Assembly: GCA_024036415.1 (NCBI GenBank)
Contig: JAMWET010000579.1
Location: 602,501 to 666,500 of the forward strand
Direction of reading: 5' to 3'
Origin: Prochilodus magdalenae
Lineage: Eukaryota; Chordata; Actinopteri; Characiformes; Prochilodontidae
DNA length: 64,000 bases
Shown: positions 25,021 through 37,925 of the stretch, in pieces
How positions within the stretch are numbered: position 1 is the stretch's first letter
How the letters are laid out: the number at the start of each line of letters is the position of its first letter
Made by a program: the position numbers and the translations under genes
The notes under the pieces: generated by a model
Told to the model about the DNA's origin: nothing
Seen by the model: the letters and a program-made list of their open reading frames with translations, nothing else
The model's database searches: none

Positions 25021-25856
25021 AATGTACATATGTATATTATATTGTATTACTGTACTACTGCTGTTGTTAGGTTACAAAAATAGAAAGTCAGTTCAAACAT
25101 TTAGAAAGTAAATTGCGCCCTGTTATGGTAACATAGCTAGCTGAACTATAAAAACTGTTGATGTACAGTATATCTATTTTTCATTTTCCAGAATGTGGCT
25201 GATTTATTTCATAGATTTTAACATAGAAGTTGGGTTTCAGCTCTTTCTTTAAATAAGACAAGATACAAGAGAGATTTAGTCAGACCATCTTACATTCACA
25301 GCAACAGTAATACAGAGAAAACAACCTCTTTCATCCCAAAGGTTAGAGAGAGGTTGGACAATTGACACACAAAAATAGAATATGTTTCTCGTTACTGCAT
25401 AAACCCCCACACAATTGTGTTATCTGGACCTCAAGGAAAAACAAAAAATGAGTCCTTTAGAAACGTAAATTGAATGATTGCTCTCTAAGGGTGATTATGA
25501 AAATAATTATAAGTATTTATAGATCAGTGAATTCATCCATCCATACATACATATATACACACTTGGGCAACCTTTGGCTTTGGTTTATGTGAAAAGCTGA
25601 ACCAAACAGACAGTTTCTGTAGGTCACACACTTCTAATCATTCCTGACACGTCCTTCTGCAAGTGCCGTCCTTTCTTGATTGCTAATAAAGAGCAGCTGA
25701 AAGTGGATGTCACACAGACCCTCTAAAGATATTCATGGGAGGAAATGGGGATGTGAAAATAGAACTCAGGCCACAGTCGTGTTCATATCAGATAATTCTT
25801 GATTTCAGTCTGAGACTAGACAGACTGGGTCGAGGACTGGCACCAGCTGGTCTGTG

Positions 25857-25858
<2 letters not shown>

Positions 25859-25893
<35 letters not shown>
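25859..25893. repeat. (GA)n microsatellite
   Basis: A GA run of about 17 units, length probably variable. Confidence 0.95.
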
Positions 25894-25898
<5 letters not shown>

Positions 25899-26734
25899 TT
25901 ATGGTTTGTTCTGTAAAACGTCCAAATGTTTCTGTAGCTATTTGTGGAGCAGTGTTCCTCGATGCTGGCCGCTTGCACAGCTCCAAGGAAATGTACTGAC
26001 ATTATACCCTGACTTCAGTCTTCACTTCTGACTTCTGAACAACAGGAAGTCTTTGTGATGAGTCAAAACACATATGCACTTGTCCCTAATAGGCCCTTTT
26101 ATGACCACCACGTCTGTTCTCCAGGCCTGAGCAATGCTGATTCACGTGAACAGACGTGGGAGGAATATTGGCCACGAGGACATTCTGCTTGTCAACAAGT
26201 TCTAGGAACAGTGTGATTCGTCACTGTCATATCAATACATCATCTTTTTTTCACCACTTAAAAACTTCATCTGTGCTTTCACACTATGTGAGCAATTCAT
26301 GATGGTTGGAAATCTTTCGTCACAAACACCTGCATTCGTGTAATTGCTGGCCTTACCGCTTATCAGGATATTTACCCTGAGGGTATTAGGCTAAGACGGA
26401 ACAGGTTGGGCGAAGGGCAAAATGTTCTGTTGAGGAAGAACAAGGATGAGGTTTTGGGAGATGAAGCACTTAACTCTTAACTCCACCTTCTCCCAGTGAT
26501 GAATATAACAAAGCACAATACTTCCATTACTGTATAGCAAAGGTTTAAAGGACTGTCCTTGGGTTCTTCTTTCACACAAGACTTTCCACATTTCAGATGC
26601 AATAGTTTTCCTTTTCTGCATTTTCTGGAACTCTGAATCTAATTTCTGGCCCTGTATTTTGTAAACACTGTGCAACAAATGGTGGGTGATGAGCAAATCT
26701 TTCCTTGGAGAGAGATGCAAACGGTGAATAACTA

Positions 26735-26950
26735 CTTTGGGGTGGGCGGCTGGAGGTTAGGGAACCAGCCTTGTGATTGAAAGGTTGCAAGGCACCTAAC
26801 CCTTGACTGCTCCCCAGGTGCTGTGTATAGGCTTGCAGACTGTGGTCATTGAACCCTAGATCCTAGAGTGCGCTCACTGCACGAATGGGTTAAATACAGA
26901 GGTTGAATTCCTCTGTGTGTAAGCACAATTGACAAAATGGTTCTAATCTA
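26735..26950 (+). repeat. SINE-like dispersed repeat
   Basis: The order of motifs matches a common fish SINE: a head GGAGGTTAGGGAACCAGCCT, AGGTTGCAAGGCACC, then CTTGACTGCTCCCCAGGTGC, and a tail with GGGTTAAATACAGAGGTTGA and ATTCCTCTGTGTGTAA. The tRNA-like boxes are degraded and an internal stretch is missing. Confidence 0.7.
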
Positions 26951-28595
26951 ATCTACTTGTGCCCTGCCCTCCATAGAGAAAGATGCAGGAAACAGCCAAT
27001 CTGGTTATTGGAAAACATTTATTGAGCATGGGAGCACCCACAGTCCACTCATCATGAGCCAGGATAGCAGAAGCGGGTGGGACATACGAGCTACAATCCA
27101 GAGTTAACCATTATGTGTGCAGACCTGTTCATGTGTCTATTCTCACCAGGTCTAATATAAACAACTGTGAGGGAAATAATCTCATAATACACTACGTTCA
27201 AATGCATCCAGGCATTTCTCTATAGCCTCAGTAAAATAGCATTACCAATCGAGCAGACACTGCAAATGAGCCTACAGGGTGAACAAAGTGCTGGGGTTTG
27301 AGCACCAAAGTGTTCTGAACCATGATGTACCTACATCTCTACATCTCTTTGAAATCTGTGTCAATGGCATAAGGAAGTAGTTACTGATGCCTACATCATT
27401 GCCACAGCAGTCCATGCAAATAAGTGGGCAGTGTCTGGATACCAAACTGGTGATTTGAAAGTTACAGTGTGGACAGTCGTCTCAAAAGATCTAATTTGAG
27501 CAACGATGTAGAAAGTCGGATTTGGGCTGGCAGTCTGCAGCCTTTTGAGAATTTTCAGATTTTATCCAGATTGATTTTTCACATAAATCACATTTGAAAG
27601 TGTTTTGAAATGTCACTCCAATTGGAATTTAGCATATGCTTCTTATGAGGCTGGATGCTGTTCCCACTCAAATCTAGTTTGTGTAACAAGGGTCTTCTGC
27701 ATCACCTGCAACATGACAAACAACAATTATGTCAAATCCAGAGTGACAGAGGTGCTGGGATCTGCTACGCAGATATTTTCATTTTCATGTTGGTCTCATT
27801 CACAACACTGTATGTGGTAGTATGTGGTATTGGATGCCGACTACTGGAAGCCTATTAGCTTCAGAATCTTTTATATTTGCAGTGATTTCACCACAGTAAT
27901 AATGAACATTTTATAGCACCCAAACTGTGCGTTGCCTAATTTATACCCACATAAATAATTTACAAGTGAAGCATAAATAGACTCGGTATCTCATAATTCA
28001 TTTATACTACATCTAAATTATACATTATGCATTTCCCTCACAAAATGTTCATTATAGCTCTTGTGGCTACAAATGGAAATATAAGCACAACATTTTTTCA
28101 ATGAACATAAAGGGTTTCTTTTTGATCTTGGGCTTTTTTTAATATGATTTAAATGAACAAAATAATAATGGCAGTATATTTATTACATTTTGTATTTGTA
28201 ACTCACAAGACTCCTGTTAAACAGTTCATGAAAAAATAATTAATAATTAATTGTCAATGTTAAATGTTACATTATTAATTAATGTTAAATATTACAAGGG
28301 CTTTAATCAAACTCATCATCCACAGTCAGAGGTAAGGATGCAGGAGTAAATCCATATTTCTCAAGCTGAACTGAAAAGGAACACAGGTTGTCTGGAGAAA
28401 AGGAGGTATGGTGATTTACCTTAAGTAAACGTATCATAAAATTAATGACTGCTTCAGTCAAGATGAATTCAACTTTGAAAAGCTTTGAAAAGACCAACTT
28501 CTGTAGAGTATCATCTTAAGTCTTCAGTCCCTCAGAACTTCTGCTGTTCAGTTGATCATATTTATTGTATTGTTTTCTAGTTTCATTTTTAGTTT

Positions 28596-28735
28596 TTATA
28601 CTGGTCTGCACGTTTGCACTTTGTACACTTTTGCTCCATGTTGCACCTCGTTCCTGGAGGAACGTTATTTCACTCCACTGTGTGCTTGTAAATAGATGGA
28701 ATGACAGTAAAAGCCTCTTGACTTGACTTGACTTT
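28596..28735 (+). repeat. Non-LTR retrotransposon 3' tail fragment
   Basis: Includes TGCACCTCGTTCCTGGAGGA, ATGACAGTAAAAGCCTC and a terminal tandem CTTGA pentamer. This is typical of the 3' end of an abundant fish LINE or its SINE. No coding part remains. Confidence 0.65.
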
Positions 28736-30594
28736 CTTACTGCAGTCATCATCTATTGGCATAAGATTTGAAACTTGGGCTGGAGTTTTGGGTAGCCTTC
28801 TTCAGAGAATTTCTCCTCCACTAGCTGTCCATGCCGCGTGTGTGCTGGAAAAACCTCTGTTGTTAGTACACAGCTCTGGATCTGTAATTGGGAAATAAAC
28901 AAAGTGGCTTGGACAGGGTATCACAACCGTCTTCCAGCCAATCAGTACAAGGGGCGTTCATGTAAGTGCATAGGGCAAAGAAAAAGGGCCATTCAGCATT
29001 TAGCTGAAACAGTCAAAGAAAAAAGATCTCAAAAAACAAAGATTGAGAAAGAAGTTTTTAGACCAGGCAAGCACAAGGAGTCGTATTAACATCAGTAAGA
29101 GATTTTCTATTTAGCTTCTTGATCAGATTTTATAAATGGTACTGCAGTTACCCCCTGGTCCTGAGGTCATAACCATATCTATTCTACTAATGAAACATGT
29201 TTATTATTACATATTCAGCTCAGTTTCTGCTGTACACTTGCTTTGCGAACATGAAGAGCTGCAGTTAACTCAAATCTGTCAAAGTTTCGACGATTTGTTT
29301 CTGTTAGCATCCATCCGCTAGTCTTAGCTTAGCTTACACTGGACTAGCTTCATGGCTTTGGAAGACTCCGAACGAATTAAGACTCAAACTGAAAGACAAC
29401 ACTGATTGTATTTTAGCCATTTTATCATATTTATGTTACACTAGCTTAACTGCTTCATCAGTTGAGGTGGAATGGGAAATGTTAAACAAGGACAACTTGC
29501 TGTGCTGTTGTTCAAGCTAACTTCTGAAAAAGGCACCCCCAGAAGCCCAAATCAATTAACAATCTCAGAGCCTGTAAGACTTTTCAAAATTGCTTCTTTG
29601 TTTACTCAGGCAACGGTGTCAGTCTAAAAGAAGTTGTTAACATGTCCATGTCAAAACTTCTACTGAGCTGACTAAGTAGCTTGTCTGTTCAGAGAGCAGA
29701 GGACATTGCTGCAGCTGATGAGGTGAGTTAAAGTTCTTAAATGTATGTTGACAAACAAAACTTTGGTGCCAGTGAGCTCTGAGGTTAGCTAGCTAATCTA
29801 GCTAACATTATTACTCACCTTCAACAGCCAAACTGGCATTTTTTGGATCTTCTTAATATAGTCAAGGGGGATTTATAGAGTGTTTCATGCCATGAACCAA
29901 CATATTCACATTTTGGTTGTTAGCTGTTTTTAAGTGCTGCTTAGCAAAAGCGGAGTTAAGGCTAGCTCTATTCACTTTGGCTGGGCAGCACCTAAACCCT
30001 ATATAACCCAGCCAGATAGCTAGTTGTCTTTCCTCAAGCCTGACAACCTTAGTATTAGAATGTGACAAGAAACACACTGTAAAACCCTTAGTCTATACCA
30101 AGGGTACCTGCAGAGGGGCAATTTGACTTTTGCCAGTGAGTACTAACATTAACAAAGTAGCTAACATAAGAGCCCTCTGGCATCAAACTTTGTTTTTCTT
30201 CATTTGTATAAGAATAAAACAAATTTAACTCACCTTATCAACTGCAGCCATTTCTTCTTTCTCATCACAAAGAAAATGGGAGAATGATAATTAAGTAGTG
30301 TTCTTCTGAAGCTCCACATCTAAGGGGAGGGTGTATTTGTTTTGCTGTTGAGTTCAAATATCATTCCTCAGTATTATAAACTGTGTGGATTTCCCATTTA
30401 CCCCAGATGTAGTAGAGGACATGTTTGGTGTTTTGATTTTGCTTTTTTGGATTAGCACAAGGGCTATCTTTTGCTAACACTAGAAGGTTAATCCAGGTCA
30501 TGCGGACCTGCTGCTGTGGTGTAGGACAAAATGTGACTTACTGTAAGCTACAAAAACTTCACTGTGTGGCCAAACAATGTGGATAATCAAAATA

Positions 30595-30602
<8 letters not shown>

Positions 30603-30625
<23 letters not shown>

Positions 30626-30629
30626 TTAT
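30603..30629. repeat. (AT)n microsatellite
   Basis: A short AT run after a poly-A stretch. Confidence 0.9.
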
Positions 30630-33345
30630 AGTTACAGTGACTGTTATGCATTGGCTTCATAGCTTCATTGGCAACATAACCAACTATCTGGGGAAAGTGG
30701 AAAACTTTGTAAACATAATGTTTTGCTGAACCATTCCAGGACTGAGGAAATGGAAGGGGGTGGGGAGGTATTGTGGCGCTAAACATTCAGAAACAAAACC
30801 CATTTACAAACCCATCAAATGTTACTTGGAGCTGCACCATCTCTGCACTTACACAGTGAGTACTTTTGGGACTAGTTGTGCTGGCTCTGGGTTCTTTTGG
30901 AATTCACTGTTTGGTGAACATTTTGTGCCAATTTGGCCATCTCTATAACTCTCAGCTAACAAAGTGTACCTCAGCCTTCCCAACATAAACAATACTTCAA
31001 CATGATCCTCCCATTGGAGATGAACAATGGCACTAGCCTCCCTCTTTCATGATTTCCAACATTACATTTCCAGGCTAGGTATGATGAACATCATTATTGT
31101 TAGAGCAAAATAAGGGTGACATCTACTGGACATCAAAGATCAGGCATTTTATGTAATGTAGAGTATTACAGTGGGATGCTGGGGACAGTACACATCAGTG
31201 CTTGGCAGTCCCAGGCCTGATGGCCCACCTGCCCTGCACATATGCATGTGGTCTTGCTCATATTTCAATGAACCAAACCCGAGTTAAAACCCAGAGCTGG
31301 TGCTTTTCCCAATACCCGAGGCAAATCATTTGCTGGTCATTAAACCTTCAAGATCTAAATGAGTGTGTTGCAGCAGGGAGAGCATTAAGATGGTGTAACT
31401 CTGGCTTAAAAGGAGTGAAAGATCCCACAAGTTTTCCACTTTTATCTGATTTATTGTGCATTATATCAGACATGGATAGACGTCATCACATCTGCAAATA
31501 CAAATGAATTCAAAGCATCTCTCGACAATGTAAGTAACTCTGAAGGAAGTTAATTAAGTATGACTCTTGCTGTGACCCCCATGGCATACACATGCCACTC
31601 TTTCAGTGGTCAACGCAAGTTTTGGCATCTGAAACGACAACATTTCTTCAAAATCTGTTTATATAAGTAGCGTATTCCATCAAAAGTTTTACGAAGTCAT
31701 TTAAATAACAATCTGTTAAACCTTGAGCACTTTGCCCACGTGAATGCCACAGCACGCCTTGGCAAATCACGATATAAATAGTAAGCAGTGCCGTTAGGTT
31801 TTTTTAGTCCATTTGGATATACAATCACAGTTACATCTGGCTCCCTAAATCTGGGCCTTTTCAGCCTGTAGTGCAGAGCCTTTTTTTAGCAGAGCTCTGC
31901 TTCATGTAGTAAGACCGACTGATTGTACAGTAGGAACGAGCTCTTCAGTGTTGCTCTACTGATTGCGTAAGAATCTGACGGTTTGAAAGGATCATTTTGA
32001 AAGGCCACATGAACTTATACAGTGCACAGTTAACCAGAAGCAAAGAGTCTGTACGCCAAGTGATGGCACTTGTTGTGGTCAGGGTGCTTTACAGGGAAAA
32101 CGACAATCATTTCAGTTGTTCACTTCTCAAAAAGGAAGTGAAATACTTAAATTACCCACATAGACACGAGCTTTGTCCTTCTCTTACAATAGAGCAAAAA
32201 CAGTAAACACAAAGCCAACAGTATTCCTCGTCTCGTTTTCTTTTCATTGTTGCTCGATTGTGCTTTTTTATCAAAGCTGCCCATTTGAAGTCTCTGAGCA
32301 GACCACTCCTTGTCTGCCTGCACTGCAAAGAAAATGATATTTTGGCAAGAGATGGCAACTTAAATGTATGTCATATATTTCATATTTCTCATTATGAGAT
32401 AATTGTAAAGCTATCAGGCAATACTTTAGTTAAAGACTACCTAAATGGGGAAACTGGAACAGATGCAGAAGCACTGAATAATGTAGGCAGAAGGAATTAT
32501 TTAAGAATGGCTTATTCCAGAAATCACAAGTTTATTAACATACGATTATTATGAAGTCAATTAACATTGTATTGATGTTAACCAAAGTGACAGACTGTAT
32601 TATGTTATGAAGCATCAATAGGTTCATTGGCCTTTATGTTTGGGCTTGTCAGTATGTCCCTTTAAACTGACGTTTACTGATGTTAAGTTATACTACAAGG
32701 AAATAATGCTCCATAACTGCATTATGAATGCGTTACTTTGGGGCCAATGCACAGATGTTTACTTCACAAAACTTCATATGTCATCATGTGATTAGTGGCA
32801 TAAGTTCTTCATAAATACTCAGGTATTACTTTGTTAATATATGATTTAAAGCTTATGTATGTGTTAAGTCACTAATTATTATATCATATTTCATTATATC
32901 AAGTGAATTCATCTCCCTGTACTGGTAGACAATAATGAGCATTTTTAAAAAATGATGTTTTAAGAAAGTTCATTAATTCGTTGGGGTACTCAAATTCATA
33001 TTCAGTTCACTTTCATTCATTTTAAATACAGCCTATCAGAATGATTATGTTGATTCAGTATTTTTGTTTATAAATATAATTTCACAAATGTGACCAGAGG
33101 AACCATCTACACAGTGATGAAATATAAAATATATATCTAATACAAATATACAGAATTAGAACAAAATACATTTTTGAAATTGTATCTATGAAAATAGCCT
33201 GAGAGTGTTTTGCTGACCAAAACAATGAATGCATATTTAGTTAAATATGATTATAATTCTGAATATTCTAATGCTGTTGAATAGCCTTTTAGACCGATGC
33301 ATGCTTATACCCCTAGCTGTACCTGATTTCACTTAGTAAGATCTC

Positions 33346-33351
33346 TTTATT
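33346..33351 (-). terminator. adra1d: Candidate polyadenylation signal of adra1d
   Basis: TTTATT on the plus strand is AATAAA on the minus strand, about 175 bases after the adra1d stop. It is one plausible signal among an AT-rich flank. Confidence 0.3.
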
Positions 33352-33525
33352 AAAGTTGGTAATAACAGGCTGTAATCTTGCAATATTCATATAATGAGAA
33401 ATATCAGATATATTGCCTACACTGAAGATGCTTTCGCTTGCTGAGATAACATTGTTTGCAGTGTGCGTGCCAGACAGCGGCGATATGAGCAGCCTCAGGC
33501 CTTTATCTAAACCCTCAATCTGTGT

Positions 33526-34082
33526 TTAGATATCTGTCTCCTTCAGGCCATAGCATTCTGGGAGGTCGTAGATCTGGTAGCCCCCCGGCTCTCCACACTC
33601 GCTATAAATCCCCATGGCCACTGTATCGATCTCGGTCCTGCCCAGTGCGGGCGTGGAGCTTTTCCCTGCACCGCTCTTGATTTTGTTGGACAAGTTGTTC
33701 ATCTTCTCCTTCAAGTGGAAGGAGGATTTCTGCAGCGGAGGAAAGAAGCTCCAGCTCTTGAGCCGCAGGGAGTGGCCCTTGCTCCGACATGAGAAGACGG
33801 AGGAACCTCCACAGGATTCGTGGAGGGGTAAACCCGCCTGGTATTCTCCCTGGGAGTCTCTGGCAGGGCCCTTAATGGCTGTTCGCCACCGCTGGTCATA
33901 GAATCTGCGCAGAGCTCTGCGCCGCCGGTGGCACTGACAGCGCAGCAGGCGGGTGAAGGCCCGCTGGAACTCTTTGCTGGAGCATGGGTAGATAACCGGG
34001 TTGATGCAGCTGTTGAAGTAGCCCAGCCAGAAAATCACCTTGAACACCATGTCCGAAGGCTTCAGTGAAGGGAAAAAAGAGC
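33526..34082 (-). CDS. adra1d: Alpha-1D adrenergic receptor, coding exon 2 (TM7 and C-terminal tail)
   Basis: Exon 2 runs from the acceptor CTCTAG (intron ends at 34083) to the TGA-type stop at 33526-33528. It encodes residues 327-511: the third extracellular loop, TM7 with NSCINPVIY (350-358), a helix-8 region with an arginine cluster HRRRR after CQC, and a long cytoplasmic tail. [10 protein letters not shown] after TM7 is shared by all alpha-1 receptors. The tail ends [14 protein letters not shown]; the final ETDI is the C-terminus of mammalian ADRA1D, a PDZ ligand reported to bind syntrophins, and ADRA1A and ADRA1B end differently. This decides the subtype. Joined to exon 1 the frame is exact: 979 plus 557 nt is 512 codons. 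The extra frame read upstream of 34082 is microsatellite translation (poly-Ser/Leu), not protein. Confidence 0.93.
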
Positions 34083-34084
34083 CT

Positions 34085-34156
34085 AGAGATGGGGAGAGAG
34101 AGAGAGAGAGGGAGAGAGAGAGAGAGAAAGAGAGAGAGAGAAAAAGACAGAGAAAG
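34085..34156. repeat. (GA)n microsatellite forming the acceptor pyrimidine tract
   Basis: An impure GA/GGA run on the plus strand, that is CT on the minus strand, adjoins the adra1d exon 2 acceptor at 34083. It therefore supplies the polypyrimidine tract. Confidence 0.9.
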
Positions 34157-34581
34157 ATGTTTATAAAAAAATACACATTCTTCTCCTTGTTTGACACATT
34201 TTAGTCCTTTAGTCTGTTTCTGTAGAGCTAATAAATGATTCTAGGCATTTACATTTCTACAAACTGCATGTCCAAATTATCGGACATTTCCTGCAGAATG
34301 GATCAAGATTTTAAGCAGATTTAAAATACGCTTGCTTGTTGTTTACAACAGTAGTCGCCATCATTAATCCACCTTTATCCATATTAAAGATATATCTATG
34401 TCAAAAGTCATGGGGCTAAATGTGATCTTGTAACAAGAATACACGCGTGTGAGGGCAACATGTTAAACTACTGGTGCAGTATTGTGGGGCAATTTAACTG
34501 TCAGTAAAGCAAGCAAAACATGCTAGGTAGCAAAACAGCATTGTAAGCTAACTGAATAATGCTTATTTTTACAGCATGTAA

Positions 34582-35640
34582 TACACTACCTGGCCAAATA
34601 AGTCACCCTGCGGATTTAAATATGCAAATACTTCGAAAACCCATTGATATGAACAGGACTACATTGATTTCTCTGTTTCAGCTAGCAACAATTCTCCTAA
34701 CTGTAACTGATGCAGGGAATGGCTTCCCATTTCTTAAGCAACCATGTGAGCAGACGTATCCCATGTTTGTGTAAAAGGTGCTACTGTGTTTCACAAAGTT
34801 CGAATTACTGGCCTGCAACAAGTAAAGTAAACAACTAAGGAGAAGCTGAAATGACTGGGATTGGCATTATTAAAACTTGGAGGGATAGTGGAGAACCATC
34901 AGCTTCACAGAAGAAGTGCGGTTGGAAAAAAGTCTTGAATGACTGTGACTGGGAATCACTTAAACGCATGCTGAAGTCCAATGGTGAAAAATGGACCGTA
35001 GAACTCACGGCTATGTGTTATTTCCATCCTCGCAGTGCGACGAGAACTCACAGGGTTGGAACTAAACAGAAAACCACTTGTTAGTGGGGCTAATCAGAAA
35101 AAAAGGCTTCAGTTTGCTAAGGAGCATAAAGATTGGACTCAGAACAACAGAAAAAGGTCGTGTGGTATGAAATGTCCAAATTTATCTTTATTCCAGAGTG
35201 ATGGGGGTGTCAGGACAAGAAGGGTAGCGCATGAAGTAATGCACCCACTGTACTTTGTGCCCACTGTTCAAGCCTCTGAAGACAGTGTTACGATTTGGGT
35301 TGCTTCAGTTGGTCAGCTAGAGGCCCAACAATGTTGAATGAAGTCAGCTAACCACCTGAATATACTGAATGACCAGGTTATCCCATCAAAGGAATTTATC
35401 TTCCCTGATGGCACGGGCATATTCCAGGAAGACAATGCCACGATTCATATGGCTAGTGGCCAGTGTAGAGTCCTGACATTTGAAAGCCACTGAAAGTTGG
35501 GATGAACTAAAGAAGAGACTGATTTTGACTCTAACGTCGTTAATACAAGGTCTCAACCCAAAATCAGTGCAACTCTGACAGAAATGACAGTTGCCATGCC
35601 ATGACTGAGGTATGCAGTCATCATGAAGCTTAGTATATAC
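34582..35640 (+). mobile_element. Decayed Tc1-like transposon
   Basis: The left end TACACTACCTGGCCAAATAA is a Tc1-type inverted terminus. The interior is a transposase broken by stops and frameshifts. One frame near 35406 reads [16 protein letters not shown], the block around the second catalytic Asp of Tc1 transposases, and WNELKK/LNPKS-like remnants follow. No matching right terminus is found near 35640. It cannot encode an active enzyme. Confidence 0.8.
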
Positions 35641-35674
35641 GTTTTTTATTACTTGTGAGCTTGATTAGCCCAGT

Positions 35675-36249
35675 AGCTCCACTGCAAGACTAGAGAATCA
35701 AATATCAGACACCAAACCCAAATTGATTACACTTAGCATAAGCCTGTAATTTCTAAACCATTAAAAAATAATAGAACAGAGTAGAAAGAAGAGTAAAGTG
35801 TGTGTGGATGGGAAAAGTACAGAATATTCATCAACTTTGCAAACTGCTAGAAATCCATGCACGTGAGTATATACAAGGACGTTATCGTTCTAACCGACCC
35901 AAGTGCCTCAAATGCGGACATTCAGCGAGCAGAGATGTCCACCATGAGTCATCCAGTCAGTGCCAGCACCACTGGCAGACGGCTGCACAACGCACGACTA
36001 CATGCACACAAACCATTACGACGACTGCAAGACTAGAGAAGCAAATATCAGACACCAAACCCAAACTGACTACACTTAGCATGAGCCTGCAATCAATTTT
36101 CAAACAAATAAAAAAAAAAATAGTAGAACAGAGTAGAAAGAAGAGTAAGTCTAATAAACATCCTTTACGTATGAAGCATTCAAAGGGTCTAATAAAGGTG
36201 GATGGGGAAAGTACAGAATATTCATCAACTTTGCAAACTGGTAGAAATG
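35675..36249 (+). repeat. Direct duplication split by a transposon fragment
   Basis: The block at 35675-35853 (CTGCAAGACTAGAGAATCAA to CAAACTGCTAGAAAT) recurs at 36022-36249 with about 60 extra bases in the second copy. The 170 bases between them come from the Tc1-like family also found at 37598-37925. The open frame of 159 codons crossing this junction is not a gene. Confidence 0.75.
35850..36022 (+). mobile_element. Tc1-like transposon fragment A
   Basis: Very close to 37620-37790: GACCCAAGTGCCTCAAATGC, AGCAGAGATGTCCACCATGA and CCAGCACCACTGGCAGACGG. It carries a piece of the N-terminal half of a Tc1-type transposase. Confidence 0.7.
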
Positions 36250-37597
36250 AAAAAGCCGTGTCTACTGGCGATTATAGATAATGTGGTGATTATAGATAAT
36301 GACAACCAGCAAGATCCAAGTAACTAACATTTGAATAGCTTACGAAATAGTAGCTTATTTACACAGAGGTTCATTTTACTTTCCTGTCTGTGTCCATTTC
36401 AATATGTTTCTTCTGAGTAATCATCGCTGCAATTTGCTGTAAGTCAGCAAGTCACAACAGAGCTCATCAAATTATTCCTGAGCTCACCAAAAAAGGAAAA
36501 CAGCTTGTTTCTTTCTAGGGACAAACCATAGGACTGTAAATCAACCTGTAAAAGCACATCTGGTCATTTCTGTCCCAAAGAAAGCCTCAGTATTCAGTGA
36601 TCACTGTGAATCATTCAGTAGGTATTCTGAAGCTAATGGGGAAGTTATGCAGTTATGAGAGGGAGGCATGGACGTCTGGACCTGCTGATGTGTTCTTTTG
36701 CTGATGAGATTTTTTTAGAGATTTTGGCAGAGATACTGTCCATGCTTGATGAAGGCCTATGGCAAAACATGCTGAGTGCTCTGTTCATAGCCATGTTGCG
36801 ATTAAGTATTTCTAGAGTCTGTCATTAATATTCATTTTTACACTGTGTTTAACATTTACCTTGCCTGGGCAGCTGTGTTATATGCCTGGCAGGCACATTT
36901 TAGATTGGATGCTGTTTGCTGGTTTGCAAGATGTTTGTGGCATTGCAGTCATCAGCATTGCAGCCAGTTGCAAGACCATATGCATTTTCTAAATATTCAG
37001 AGGCCTTGCATCGCAGCGAAAGGTTTCCCATTGAGACTGATTATTTTGGCCGAAAGGGGCAGCAGCACGGGATACGTGCCAATGTACCATCTGCTGCCAA
37101 GAAAAAAAAAATCCACATTAAACAATGTCTGAGCAAAGCTTTTGATGGACCAGCCACACAAGTCCAGTGAAGTCTTTAAATCTCCAAGTGCCTTTTTAAG
37201 TTTCCACAGGCCCCCGTAACGCTCAGATAGAGTGGAAAAAATACGCTTGTAATCAGGCTAGAGAGTATGCTTGTTTCTAAGAAGGGGAATGCATGGACTT
37301 GTGTCAAGTTTGTAGATGTGCACTCTCTAAACTTTCACTTGCCATCCCTCATTTTCATCCCCTTTATTCCACTTCCTCATTTCTATCTTTCTGTCACACT
37401 CATTCACTCAATCACTCTACTGCCATACCGTGCGTTATACAGTGCAGCGAAGAAGTCAAACACCCTTTATTTACGTTTATTTAATTCAGTTAGGGTAGAG
37501 TTCATTCAGTCAAATGTGCCATTAAGTTCTAATTATTTTTCAGTAAAGGGAGTGGAATATACACGCAATGTCAAAAAAAGTAGTTACACAAATAGTT
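36250..37597. other. adra1d intron, unassigned stretch
   Basis: No repeat family is recognised. The stretch 36990-37250 is GC-balanced and repeat-free and could be a non-coding regulatory element; evidence is composition only. Confidence 0.35.
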
Positions 37598-37925
37598 GCA
37601 CACTGAACGTCTGTGCATGTGAATATATACAAGGAAGGGTCTTATCATTCTAACTGACCCAAGTGCCTCGATTGCTGACATTCAGTGAGCAGAGATGTCC
37701 ACCATGAGTCATCCAGTCAGTGCCAGCACCACTGGCAGACAGCTGCATGACGCATGACTACATGCAAGCAGACCATTACGACGACTGCCCTTAACACCAC
37801 ATCAATGTCGCCAGAGACTGCAACTGTGTCGTGCCAGACTGTCTAGGAGTGACTCAGAATGGCAGCGGGTCATCTTCAGTGACAAGTTCCACCTCTTGGT
37901 GAGGACGACCAACAAATCCCAAGCA
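37598..37925 (+). mobile_element. Tc1-like transposon fragment B
   Basis: Extends the fragment A homology rightwards. One frame reads SDSEWQRVIFSDKFHLL, the Tc1/mariner block W..V.FSDE.. that holds the first catalytic acidic residue; here Glu/Ser is replaced by Lys, and the frame is truncated. It is a dead copy. Confidence 0.75.

Larger units (their letters stand above)
22868..33525. other. Intergenic region between two convergent GPCR genes
   Basis: About 10.7 kb of non-coding DNA separates the two convergent 3' ends. It contains a TIR transposon (24283-25020), a GA microsatellite (25859-25893), a SINE (26735-26950), a LINE tail (28596-28735) and an AT microsatellite (30603-30629). The rest, including 29300-30260 and 30950-33340, shows no gene or clear repeat to me. 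Confidence 0.6.

Noticed and set aside
34083..34197. N-terminal extension of adra1d exon 2 with Ser/Leu repeats
   Set aside because: It reads through the intron's CT microsatellite; the spliced junction at 34082 joins exactly in phase with exon 1.
35802..36281. 159-codon open frame with a Cys/His-rich start
   Set aside because: It crosses a junction of a duplicated non-coding block and a Tc1 fragment; the Cys/His pattern comes from an off-frame transposon sequence.
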